DNA of 64,000 nucleotides, from contig NW_027460291.1 in the NCBI RefSeq assembly GCF_050947875.1, positions 28,767,589 to 28,831,588 of the forward strand, read 5' to 3'. Under the pieces are notes generated by a model. It saw only the letters and a list, made by a program, of their open reading frames with translations. It was not told the DNA's origin and did no database searches. Source of the DNA: Dermacentor variabilis (Eukaryota > Arthropoda > Arachnida > Ixodida > Ixodidae). This document shows, one piece after another, positions 47,101 to 56,799 of this stretch (position 1 is its first letter; each line of letters opens with the position of its first letter). A program made the translations under genes and the position numbers.

Positions 47101-47219
47101 AAGTTTGCAGAAACAACATGGCTACAATTAGCACATGACCGAGGGTTGGAGAAGTATGGGAGAGGCTTTTGCCCTGGAGTGGACATAGCCAGGCTGATGA
47201 TGATGATTATTATTGTAAT
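44200..47219 (+). mobile_element. RTE-clade non-LTR retrotransposon, decayed
   Basis: It has a 5' leader, one long but broken frame with endonuclease and reverse transcriptase, and a 3' end of 'gatgatgatgattatta' type repeats. The last 260 bp match, in reverse, the fragment at 63417-63681. It is inserted in the Gag region of the Ty3 element. RTE elements end in short tandem repeats, as here. Confidence 0.8.
44448..47130 (+). pseudogene. RTE endonuclease and reverse transcriptase, broken
   Basis: The first fragment has W-D-I-I-G-L-S-E-V-R-R (endonuclease glutamate), then V-V-Q-V-Y-A-P, L-M-G-D-F-N-A-R-V-G and N-E-I-D-F-I-L, then C-S-D-H-G-M-L, the endonuclease active-site series. The reverse transcriptase part (45504-46592) has L-E-N-Y-R-P-I-S-L-L, Q-A-G-F-R-K-G-Y-S-T, A-F-I-D-Y-E-K-L-F-D-S-I, G-V-R-Q-G-D-T and F-T-D-D-I-A-L-L; the usual A in the A-D-D triad is T. 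The C-terminal part near 46610-46860 has Y-L-G-Q-V-V-T and Y-G-A-E-T-W-R-L. Stops at 44983, 45376, 45750 and 46590 and frame changes make it inactive. Confidence 0.85.
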
Positions 47220-47221
47220 AA

Positions 47222-48183
47222 CTGGTGATTGGAGGTCACAGAGGGGAGGCGACATCACGGTTATTGACCAATACGTGACTAATACGCCGGCAGGCAAAAC
47301 AGATTGGCTGATCATTTGCAGTTCGCCACTCGGCTGGATTTTGGTAGCGTGCAGTATACCGCTGACCAGTGGATGGACAAGGAGCATTAGACAGCTGTGA
47401 AGCGGCAGCGGCATATACAGAACGAACTCCAAGATTATCAAGTTCTTCAGCGACTATTGCCTGCACAATTGGTACTGAAAGCAAGTTGTTTGGCCCACTG
47501 GGGTGGGAAAGAAAGGCTGCAGGAGACGCTTGAAGTTCTCACCGCACTATCCGTGTCAAGTTGTCTGATGATAGTCGCTGCAGTCCTCGCCTGTCGTCAC
47601 AAGAGGATGTCGCAGGTATGTTTGGCAGACATGTGAATGGCGTTGCAATGCAGAGGCTTTTGGCCTGCTCAAACATTGACACTCTTTCATGATGTCCTGC
47701 ACTCTCTCACACTTTTGCACATGAGCAGGTTGAAAGCGTCGTCAGTGATTCTCTTATGCCCAACCTTGTCTGAATCAGCCATATCGCTGTCAGCACGTCC
47801 TGAATGTAAGTGACGTATGATTCTGTGGACATTTGGATGCGGGTCACTAGTTCTTTCTTAGCGGCGCACTTCCGCCCAGCGGGACAACCAAACGAGTCCC
47901 TCGGCTTCTGCTTGCATGTGTCCCAGTCGTCAAGCTCTTCCTCGTGGTTATAATACCACAACTTCATCGTGCCTTGTAGGTGGAATACCTAGTTAGCCAA
48001 GATAATCACCAGGTCCCATTTGTTGTGAGCACTTACACGTTCATACGTAGCGATCTAATCTTCCATGTCAAGGTGGTCAGTGCCACAAAACGTTCCTGGA
48101 TCCCGCAGCTGAGCCAGGACAAGTGTCGGGGTTGTAGACGTTGATGCAAGGCGCATAGTTTCGGATCTTGTTTTGTGCGTCAT
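47222..48183 (-). pseudogene. Ty3 Gag remnant with zinc knuckle
   Basis: From an ATG at 48183 on the minus strand it reads fragments such as H-E-E-E-L-D-D-W-D-T-C-K-Q and E-S-Y-V-T-Y-I-Q-D-V-L, close to the Gag at 37830-38518. The C-terminal part has A-I-V-A-E-E-L-D-N-L-G-V and R-Y-Q-N-P-A-E-W-R-T, then I-C-F-A-C-R-R-I-S-H, a damaged CCHC knuckle. It ends where the RTE LINE is inserted. Confidence 0.78.
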
Positions 48184-48260
48184 GTTGTCCAGTCTGAGGT
48201 GACAACCACTGTGGAGCTCCGTTGTTGTCTCTCGTGGCTACCCTGCACCTCTCACCAATT

Positions 48261-49389
48261 TGTTACGTTGCAGAAGTCGCATATAAAAGCGTACACTCGA
48301 ACCCAGCTATATTTTACTCGCAAAAAAACGCCTATCAGTTCGATATAGAGCATTATTTGATATAAGCCTGCTGAATAATTGGATGTCATAAAAGCACATA
48401 CCATTTATAAAATCACTTTATTGTTGAAACTAGCTTAGTTTCGCATGAAATGAAATCATCTGCACTCACAAACTCGTCAACCATTGATTCGTCAACAGTT
48501 TCCGGAAATTACGACGGCTCGCTTCTAACTTCAGCGCCGGCAACCGCTTCATCGCATTCATCAGAATTTACAGTCATCATCGAGCACGAAGAAGCCGGCA
48601 CGTCTGAAGCAATTTCGGATTAACCACTTGTACACTGCTGTGCGTACGCTTCGGGCGCCACGGGCACTGGGTCACGAATTTGGCTGCTTTAGCCCTAATC
48701 TCCCGCTTATTCTTCAAGATCGAGCTGAGAGTGCTCCTCGGAATCTTGCGCGCTGCGGGGACATTTGTCTTCTCACCGCATTCGACCCAATTTATGATTT
48801 CAAGCTTCATGACGAAAGGCGAATTCTGCCACTTCATCACAGCAACACTGCGGAAGAAGGCCCACAAGGCGCAAACACAATGAACCAGAAAAGCAGCCAG
48901 ACAACTCGCACTTTCGCCATCTTGTATGACGATGGCACAAGAGCCTCTGATTGGCTGTCTGAGCAAGCGCTGCAGGCGGACAAGCATCATTTTTTTGCAG
49001 GGCGGTGTCAACGGCTCGCCCGAGGCAGCGCTGTCACAGTAGGGAAAGCAGTTGGATGGAGCCGCACCGCCGGGTTCCCACCCACCGTGAGGGAAAGCCA
49101 ACTTCTGGGGGCACTTTTCCGTTGCTTGACGTTCAATATATCGGGAGTCGCTGCTATTTTTGTTCGATCAAAGCGTAAGTTTTGCTATATATACTCATTG
49201 TAACTATGCCGTGACCAGAAATTGTTCGATATATAGAGTAATACGATGTAAACGGTTTTGATATAGTCGGGTTCGACTGTATTTACAATATTTACAAGAA
49301 AGGCAATGATACACGAACAAGATGGCTGTCAAGACTGATTTCACCTCGACATGTCAAATCCTCTCAACACTCTTGGTTGCGCTGTAACA
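48261..49389 (-). repeat. 5' LTR of the split Ty3 element, with a nested Tigger element
   Basis: The + strand begins 'tgttacgttgcagaagtc' and ends 'ggttgcgctgtaaca', with TG...CA borders. Without the nested element (48294-49279) it is about 140 bp and shares 'atttacaatatttacaag' and 'aagatggctgtca'-like blocks with the LTRs at 36518 and 38572, so the two Ty3 elements are related. Confidence 0.65.
48294..49279. mobile_element. Tigger-like non-autonomous element (family C) inside an LTR
   Basis: The left end 'cactcgaacccagctatat' and reverse-complemented right end 'cagtcgaacccgactatat' pair well. TA flanks both sides (48292-48293, 49280-49281). The interior is GC-richer, with no transposase that I recognise. 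Confidence 0.78.
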
Positions 49390-49937
49390 ATATAACGAGC
49401 TTTAGGGGACCACGGCAAATTGTTTATTACTATAAAAGGTATAGTGAAAGCCCCAAAAATGAACCATTCCGCCCATCAACCCATCAGTTGTCACCATATG
49501 AGCTACCCATGGAAATGTCGCTGTTGGCTCTTGGCTCACACTTTTTATTTCCCATAGATTCTGCCCCCACGCATCAATGAAGCGCCATATAGTAAGGGTG
49601 GCGTGTGAAAAAGCGACACTGACGGTGAAAAAACCACTGTCAAAACGGAAGCTTCATGTCGCCTTCAAAGTGCAATGTTTCATTTTGTTTGTTTTTCACA
49701 TTCTTTGCCACGGACACCAGAAGTGTCTCTCTCGAGGTGGACCCCTGAACTATTCCAAAGTGCAAGCACATGTTAATGACACTGTCTGGAAAGGGCCACA
49801 GTGTGGCATCCCTGCAAGCATGGAGGTTACATTTCTGTACACATAGCTGATGTAGCTGCAGAAAGAAGTGCAAAAGGAAAAAGGGATGTGTGCAAAAAGA
49901 AGGGTGAAAAAAGGAAGAGATGCGCCTTCGTTGCTAG
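49390..49937. other. DARS2 intron, no gene seen
   Basis: No coding similarity or repeat terminus recognised. Confidence 0.4.
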
Positions 49938-50165
49938 GTGACACTTATCTGGGTAGAGCATGCACTTGCAAAACCGAGGGCACAGGATGAAATCCTGGCC
50001 ACGACGGCCGCATTTTGATGGTGGCTAAATGTGAAAAACGCCCGTGTACCGTGTATTGGGTGCACATTAAAGAATCCTAGGTGGTCAAAATTAATTCGGA
50101 GCCATCCACTATGGTGTTCCTCATAATCAAATCATGATTTTAGCATGTAAAACCCCAGAATTCAA
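49938..50165 (+). mobile_element. Ruka-type SINE body with a different tRNA-like head
   Basis: The 3' two-thirds ('gtgcacattaaagaatccta', 'tcaaaattaattcggag', 'taaaaccccagaattcaatt') match the other Ruka copies. The head, 'ctgggtagagcatgcacttg' followed by 'gatgaaatcctgg', differs from the 'gtggcttagcggctg' head of the others. Confidence 0.75.
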
Positions 50166-50637
50166 TTTTGTTTAAACCTCCCGCATCATTGCCTTCACAA
50201 GAGAAAAAATGAAAAAATGTCCCCTCCCGCATTTCTGTCCTCCGGCGTCATGTCAGGTTTTCTGAACCCATGCATTACGACGTCAGCTTTCTGCGCCTTG
50301 TTGTCTGCTAGCCTACTGTTCCGGCTGCTGTTAAGGATGCACTGAAATCTAAGAATCCGCACATTTTGGAATATCAATTCGTAGTACTGAGTTGTTGTTA
50401 ACATGACACGGAAACTGAATAAAGATCATTTTTCTGAAAAGTTCAGTATTCGGAAGTTCGTAGTACTAAAATATTTTTACATTGAACCTATAAGCAGTCG
50501 GCAGGCAATTTGGGTTTTCTCTTTCACATTGCTCGAAATAGGGTGTACTTGTAGACAGGCAAGTATTTGCAAACGTACATTCGTGACAATCGTAGCCACT
50601 TGCCACAAGTCAGTGGAGTAAGGGCTCATCACTGCAG
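50166..50637. other. DARS2 intron end, no element recognised
   Basis: It ends in the acceptor 'catcactgcag' at 50627-50637. No gene or repeat terminus seen. Confidence 0.4.
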
Positions 50638-50796
50638 GGGGTCATTGTGGAAGTGCCTGTGGCTGGGGCAGAGCCAGTCTCTGAGAGCAAGAAGAAGCAG
50701 CTGCTGCCATCGGAGACAGTGGGACAGATTGCAGCCATGCTGGATGCCCACCCTGGGGACTCCCTCCTCCTATGCGCTGGCAGCACTGACTCTGCG
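50638..50796 (+). CDS. DARS2: DARS2 exon: end of GAD insertion domain
   Basis: The exon encodes 53 codons, phase 0. It starts G-V-I-V-E-V-P-V, has L-L-P-S-E-T-V-G-Q-I-A-A-M-L-D-A and ends G-D-S-L-L-L-C-A-G-S-T-D-S-A. The D-x-L-L-L-x-A-G pattern matches human V-V-L-L-T-A-G and bacterial D-L-I-F-F-G-A-D, which close the insertion domain. The acceptor ends at 50637 and the donor is 'gtgagt' at 50797. The intron before it (16.0 kb) is the largest fully inside the window. Confidence 0.9.
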
Positions 50797-51258
50797 GTGA
50801 GTTGGGCTGCAGCTGCCCTGTGTTTGCCTTTGGAATCAATTGGAAGGGAATTTGCACAGTGGCCGCAACAATTTTCAAGTTTGTTTACTACAGTGTAGAT
50901 TGCTTATGACATAAGTTAGCAGAGTTCCGAATATTTGCACTACAAGTGGCGTCACTCTATAACCAAAACAAAGCCTGGGCATGCAAAAAAAATGTTCACC
51001 AAGCAGCTGCACATATGGTAATTAAAGTATGCAACTAGAATGTTTGCATCGTTTTGTATTTGTGAAAGTTGAAATGTTAATTCTGGAGAATTGGCCTTTC
51101 CATACAGTCTTCTCATAAAGTAGATGAAGTAACAGAAGAAAAAGAAAAATAGGAAAGGTTTACTTTTGGCACACAAACAGCACACACATATATATGCTAC
51201 TTATGCTTTGAAGCAATGGTCCTGTGTAGTTCTCATCGGGTCATGTGACTCATGTGCA
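50797..51258. other. DARS2 intron, no element recognised
   Basis: No gene or repeat terminus seen; a short TA-rich stretch lies near 51186-51196. Confidence 0.4.
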
Positions 51259-52033
51259 TACCTGCCAAATTTGGGCTCATTCTGCGATTTTATGACTGTT
51301 GCATCAAGTTTTACAAAAACTAAGTTCTGTTCGCAAAAATGTTTTAAAGCTGTGTGGTGCAAGATTGCAAGAAATGTGTGCAAAAAAGAAATTATGCTTG
51401 AGGGGATTTATTGAGATGTTACCTGCACTTCCATCTTGTAGCATTGCAAGGTGCCATAATTAGAGGGGTACCTTCTTTGAGTAAGTTCAATCAGGCAAGT
51501 TTCTGAAAAAGACCAAATTGGCAGCACCCGAGTCACTAATGAAGTCACTGCTGCAGAAACAATGTTGTTAATTCATGCTGTTCCAATTTTGATGCTGACC
51601 CGTCGCGGTGGCTTAGCGGCTGTGGTGTTGCGCTGCTAAGCCTAAAGTCACAGGATCAAATCCTGGCTACTGTGGGCGCATTTCGAAGGGGGTGAAATTC
51701 AAAAATGCCCATGTCCCGTGCAATGGGGGCAAGTTAAAGATACCCTGGCGGTCAAAATTAAGCCATACCCTGGTGGTCAAAATTAATCCGGAGTCCTGCA
51801 CTACTGTGTTACTCATAATCAAATCATGGCTTTGGAACGTAAAAGCCCAGAATTCAATTCAAGTTTTATGCTGCTTGTATGCGGCCCCTAAAGATAAATT
51901 ATTATAAATAAAGTGTGTTTCTATGCAACAGAAGGTGCGTGCCCACAGTAAAATTAAATGCTTCCTACAACCCCCTTCACTCTTGTTTTGTCCACAGGAT
52001 TTATGAATTCTAATGTTAACAGGTTGGCAGGTA
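51259..52033. mobile_element. Non-autonomous element with TACCTGCCAA ends, split by a SINE
   Basis: The left end 'tacctgccaaattt' and right end 'aacaggttggcaggta' are inverted. The terminus resembles that of the hAT-like element at 14575. A Ruka SINE lies inside. A clear 8-bp duplication was not found. Confidence 0.5.
51600..51868 (+). mobile_element. Ruka-type SINE with an internal 25-bp duplication
   Basis: The tRNA-like head has 'ggtggcttagcggctgtgg' and a B-box-like 'ggatcaaatcc'; the tRNA-Ser-like loop region reads 'gcgctgctaagc'. The unit at 51741-51765 is repeated with two or three differences at 51766-51790. The 3' part is as in the other copies. Confidence 0.85.
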
Positions 52034-52613
52034 TGCAAGTCTATGAAGCACATGAAATTTGCAAGAGTCACTGTGATGTAAATACAATCTATTCATTGTC
52101 AGTATCTGCTGTTGCATATTTTCTGCTGTTTTTGTGCTGCGTCTTAAATTATTGATAATGTATGTACGTATCCCTCAGATGGTATATGTTCAGAGCAAGC
52201 TTTAGGGAAGAGCATGCTATCCCCTCTTGCCCCCTAGGTGTCCTGTCAGTTGGATTTTATGGACTACAATATTCACTGTTTTGCAGCTATGCTCATTTGC
52301 ATCAGCTTCCCATTTGTCACATCCAAAAACTACTTGCAACAGCACACCAACGACGCAGCGTTGTCTGTAGACATTGCCTATGTTGACTGCCGCATGTTGT
52401 CACTGAAAGTGGCCGATTTGCAGTACCAGCCATGCACAGAAGGATTGCTATCAGTGTGTTCAGATCATCAGCAGTCACCAGTCTCAACACAGCTGACGAA
52501 GTCAAAATTAAAGAGGAGGTGGATGCTGCATAGTCACTTTGATATTATGCTGAATAGGGACTGAGTGTTCGAAGACAGGATGTTACAGTAAACCCTCATT
52601 AACTTTTACTCTG
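52034..52613. other. DARS2 intron, no gene seen
   Basis: An open frame at 52238-52561 has no exon-like borders matching DARS2 and no known family pattern. Confidence 0.4.
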
Positions 52614-53580
52614 ATGCCATATTTACTCTAATCTAATGCGCACTCTTTTTACGATAAAACGGGTCCAAAAATTGCATGTGCGTTAGAATCGAATATGATC
52701 CTAAATCTGCATTACCATATCACCATCGGCATTTCAATGTGGCCACCTCGCACATGCTTTGAGCCTAGCTGCTGTAGCTTCCTCCATGTGCTGTAGTATG
52801 TATGCTTAGATTAGTCCACTGTCAGTCTTCCTGTTTTCTGCATTTCCTCTATCTGCATGGATGTGTCGACTGCAAAAACACGCTGAGTCTATCAGGATGC
52901 CGCAATTTAAAGTAATCACGTGTGCAGAGACGGACAGAAATCGGGTCACCTCATGGGCGTCCAGCCCAAAACTTGCATGCAGGACTGGCGCAAACAGGAG
53001 AGGCGTTCTACTCCAGTGGCTGCTGCGTACGGTGCAGCCGCACGGCCCCTATCTTCAAAGCAATCTGCGATGCAGATAGAGTCTACCCATCTAGGCGCAC
53101 CGCGTGGTGTTCTTGTCGCTTAACTTGCGTTGAAACGAAAGTCTGCACAAAGGTCAATTCGCTCGCTCCTGCTACCGCACTACCTCACTCCAGCATTTTG
53201 ATAAAGAGTTTCTGCGGTCATTGAGTGAGACATGTTCATGTTTGCTTGTGCATGCATGACACCACGCTTTTAATTTAGTTATTAAGCGAACGTTCAAAAC
53301 TTTATACGGCCGATAAAACTATTGTCCTTACTTTTCGTATAAGCTGTCTACTGATTTGCTATCGCAGTCGATGCTTCACGTTTTGGGCGAAACTGCGACT
53401 TTTATTCATCACAACTTTAGTGTATTGGGAGTAAATCTTTGTTTTTCCAAATGAGAGAAAGTTATATTTCTGTGTGAAAGAATGAGGTGCGCGGTACTGT
53501 AAAGGACTTTTCTTTTTTTAGGTCATGGCAAACATAACCGTTACAATCAATGGCGCGTTAAAATCAAGTAAATACGGTAT
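52614..53580 (+). mobile_element. Tigger/pogo-like element (family B), decayed, + orientation
   Basis: The left end 'atatttactctaatctaatg' and the right end near 'aaaatcaagtaaatacggta' form an inverted pair. The + strand from 52895 encodes the same helix-turn-helix remnant as 10800-10640 (V-I-T-C-A-E-T-D-R-N), with frame shifts. The two copies share much of their interior, for example 'gttacaatcaatggcgcg'-type and 'ttcgctcgctcctgctaccg'-type blocks. Confidence 0.65.
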
Positions 53581-54049
53581 ATGTAAAAGAATCAGTTAAC
53601 TGAAATTTTTTTTCTAGCCATGGTGTCAGCTGATGAGTTTTTCACCCTATATCTCGAAAAAGTTTTGCACAGGACTCCGGATATCTTGAAATCTCGATTT
53701 TGAAAATGCCAGAGAAAAGGCGACAAGGCAGCGCCGGTAGCATCGCTTTTGCACTCACCTTTCCTCCAGTGGCAGCTTGGCACACGAGCCAGACCCTGTG
53801 TTGGGCCATGCTCCCTGCCTATCTTTTCCCCTTCCTTGTGTCTATCACCGCTTACGCCCACTTATGCTTGGCTGCTGACTGTCACTTTGTTGTGGCCTCG
53901 CGTAGCTGTGTTGAGCTGGAAGTTGAAGTCTTTATATATATAAATGTACACCCAAGAAATATATCTGAGAAAAAAAAACCTTACACTCAGGGTGTGTCAG
54001 GTCAGAAAAAGAAACAAAAAAAAACCCCCGCATTGCAAGGGTTAATATC
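53581..54049. other. DARS2 intron, no gene seen
   Basis: Open frames here are not supported by family similarity or splice context. Confidence 0.4.
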
Positions 54050-54507
54050 AGGGGTGTGCGAATACTCGAGTATCACCGAATCGAATCAAATAGTGAACGT
54101 CCGAATATTTGGTATATTCGGTGTAGAGACTCGTGCAGTGTCACGTGTGCCACGGAGCCCTGCGTGCTTGCTGCCTCCCAGGAAATTGTTTCAGCGCACC
54201 ACCCCAGCTGGCGCAGTCACGGACATTGTCACTGCAAGTGCTTGCTGACGTCCGCTCTATGCGGGGATTGCACACACACATTGCCTACACACTGCAATCT
54301 GCAGAGCAGCACTGCATCAACCAGGGCCGCCTCTGTCGGTACAAGGTTCAGCTGGGACTAGGAGCATGTGCAGCACTGTATTTTCTTGCCCAAAGTTTGT
54401 AAGCATTCCATTTTGTGAATAATTTCGTGATGTTCGATTCTATATTCGATAATTTTTTCTTGACTCGATTAGATTCAAAATCTACTATTCGTTATTTGCA
54501 CACCCCT
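54050..54507. mobile_element. Small non-autonomous element with AGGGGTGTGCRAATA ends
   Basis: The left end 'aggggtgtgcgaata' and reverse-complemented right end 'aggggtgtgcaaata' are inverted repeats, 458 bp apart. Subterminal regions are rich in 'attcg' words. No coding capacity. A related left end stands alone at about 55498. Confidence 0.78.
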
Positions 54508-54595
54508 AGTTAATTTCTTTGAAATTTATTCTAAATATTTCTAGAAGTTAGCTTTTGATCATTCTCAAATCCGTTACTCGTTTCCTCACACATAG

Positions 54596-54731
54596 CAAGA
54601 AGTACTGGGACGCCTTCGGCTGGAGGTGCACGACATGTTGTGTGAAAGTGGCCTGGCCCAGCAGCCACAGCCCGATGACTTCCGCTTCTTGTGGGTGACC
54701 GACTTCCCGCTGTTCTGCCTGGACAAAGATG
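54596..54731 (+). CDS. DARS2: DARS2 exon: return to the catalytic core
   Basis: The exon starts in phase 0 with Q-E-V-L-G-R-L-R-L-E, matching S-L-L-G-K-L-R-L-E of human DARS2, and continues to F-L-W-V-T-D-F-P-L-F, the strongly conserved F-x-W-V-x-D-F-P-x-F strand of bacterial-type AspRS. It ends after C-L-D-K-D plus one base, with the donor 'gtgggt' at 54732 (phase 1). The acceptor is 'tcacacatag' ending at 54595; an AG four bases later is possible but would break the frame. The next exon, expected to carry the H-P-F-T-x-P motif, is not in the window. Confidence 0.9.
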
Positions 54732-55894
54732 GTGGGTCCTTTTTCCTTCTTCGGGTCATTAGAATCGTGACCGGCCACTGGAGAAATAACGTGTTGCTGT
54801 AATAATGTGTGTATTTTTTCATCATATAGTAACACCTGTACTCAGGGACATCCTATGTATCTAGTACGAGCTCTGCCCATAAAACTTCACTGGACATGTC
54901 TTCTGTGCATCCAAAACAGTTCCTGAGAAACACCAATATTGAAGGAAACCTGTCTCTGCCATGGCATCATGGAAATGTGCGAATGTAATTGGGCTGACAC
55001 ATATACTTCCTAGATCCTTCAGTTGGATAGTAATGTATTCCGCATTGCATTCTTAGTTATCACCAGTTATAGCTCATAGTTAATTACTTACGAAGTTACT
55101 ATATTTACCTTCATTCTAACACGCCCCCCCAATCTAACACACACCCAATTTTACAGCAAGAAAAATAAAGGATTCTTTTTATTTTTTCAATCAGAAAAGG
55201 ATGAAACCTGCAATGTTTACCTTCAAAGAACAAAAATTTATTCACACCTAACGGTAACACCCTCACTTTTTATTGCTAACGGACAAGAACAGGCCATCTC
55301 TCATGTGGCCTACAGCACTTTATAGTGCAATGACTTAACGTTAATTCGACCTCGATAGGACCGACAACATTGGTCAAATTATATGGTGGGTCAAGAAGGC
55401 AAAAAAAACACCAAGATGTGCTGCTGGTTTATTTGGTGGTATTTGCCAGGATTTGAACACATCTTCGAATCGAACACTTTTTATGGGTTCAAAGTAGGGG
55501 TGTACAAGTATCAAATTTTCAATTTCAAAGCGAATTCAAATGATGGAAACCAAGTGTGAAGTGAATACACTCGAACCTCGTTATAACGAAGTTTAAGGGG
55601 AAGCTGAAATTACTTCATTATATCCATTACTTCGTTATACTGTCTATTCCCATTTACTATAATATATACCCAATGGTATGCACAACTTTAAACTTGCAAA
55701 GTGTGCTGAAATCATTTATGTATGCTCGTATGTACGCACGGCACCACATGAGAGAGGTGGTGGCAACAGCGTCTGTTACTGCACAGCTGATCACGTGATG
55801 CATAAGCGTGGACTGAATAAAGAGAGTTTCCTCCATCACCCAAAGGCACAGCATCTCGACTGTATTCTTGAAGACACGGCGTCTCATCGCAACA
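54732..55894. other. DARS2 intron with partial DNA-element ends and a Ty3 LTR
   Basis: Near 55100 a sequence like 'atatttaccttcattctaac' resembles the family B terminus. Near 55498 'aggggtgtacaagtatc' resembles the left end of 54050. Near 55572 'ctcgaacctcgttataacg' is a Tigger-type end. The last 100-200 bp before 55895 are the end of a Ty3 LTR (it ends in CA and contains 'gaataaag'), but its start cannot be set without a second copy. Confidence 0.45.
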
Positions 55895-55966
55895 TGGTGT
55901 CAGAAGGTCAAAAATCTTCCCTCTGAACAACGCACCTACGAGCAAGAATGTAAACAGAAGCCATCA

Positions 55967-56740
55967 ATGCAACAGTGTGGGCTCGAGCAACCACCATTGC
56001 TGGACTTTGACCGCAGGTTAGAGTGGCTGTCATGGATCGAGCACTTCAATGTTTACCGGTTCGCAACGGGACTCGATGAATGCTGCAGGGAGGCCCAAGT
56101 TCGCACGCTACCCTACACAATGGGACGGCAAGCTCGTGAAGTCTTGAGTGCGTTCGGGTTGTCAGAGGAAGAGGCCAACGGTTATGAAACTATAAAGAAA
56201 AAGTTCGACAGACACTTTGTGACAGAACGCAACATTGTGTATGAGAGCGCCTGCTTCCACAGATGCGTGCAAAGGCCAGGAGAGTCAGTAGACCAGTTCG
56301 TCACTGCACTACATGTCTTGGTGGACCGTTGTGAGTTTGACAGCCTGAAGGAATGGATGATCCGAGACAGGCTTGTTGTCGGGCTCCACAACACAAAGCT
56401 CTCCAAGGCTCTACAAATGGATTTGCGGCTCATACTGGCTACAGCGCTGGCAAAGGCTCGCCTAAAGGAGAGCGTCCAACAGCAGTAGTGTACTCTACGG
56501 GGAGACGACAGCCAGTCAACGAAACTTCGAGACCAAGGTCCCAACGTGGACGCCATGGCTCACCCGAGACGCCGGCAACAGGGCCAGGCGCATCCAGAGG
56601 TGAAACCACCACCAGCACGGCGAACGCGGGAGGAACACTGTTGATTCTGCAGTGGTGTCGCCCACCCCAGGACTGTGTGCCCAGCCAGAGTTGCCGAGTG
56701 TTACCACTGCGGCAACAAAGGACACCTTGCTAAAGTAGTC
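55967..56740 (+). pseudogene. Ty3 Gag remnant
   Basis: I start it at the ATG at 55967 because the open frame upstream runs back into the LTR. It has F-D-R-R-L-E-W-L-S-W-I-E-H-F, then F-D-R-H-F-V-T-E-R-N-I-V-Y-E and F-V-T-A-L-H-V-L-V-D-R-C-E-F, the capsid pattern of this Ty3 lineage. An in-frame TAG at 56486 interrupts it. Past it, the same frame reaches two knuckles: F-C-S-G-V-A-H-P-R-T-V-C and C-Y-H-C-G-N-K-G-H-L-A-K-V, in which the last cysteine is lost. A stop also replaces a residue in the first knuckle. Confidence 0.8.
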
Positions 56741-56799
56741 CCTGTCTGAAGAAAGGGACTACTTCTGCCAAATGAAAGATAGACGTTTCCGCCGTTAAT

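Larger units (their letters stand above)
40233..49389 (-). mobile_element. Ty3-type LTR retrotransposon, split by several insertions
   Basis: Read on the minus strand it starts with an LTR (49389-48261, itself split by a Tigger element), then Gag (48183-47222), an interruption by an RTE LINE and a Tigger element (47220-42906), then the Gag end, protease, reverse transcriptase and RNase H (42905-40233). The 3' part with integrase and the second LTR is missing. The reading resumes sensibly across the interruption, which supports one original element. All frames are damaged. Confidence 0.75.

Noticed and set aside
52238..52561. Possible extra DARS2 exon
   Set aside because: The neighbouring exons at 50638-50796 and 54596-54731 join directly when aligned to the family, leaving no residues missing between them.
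53700..54248. Open frame of 182 codons with hydrophobic stretch
   Set aside because: It crosses the border of the small element at 54050 and has no conserved pattern or splice context.
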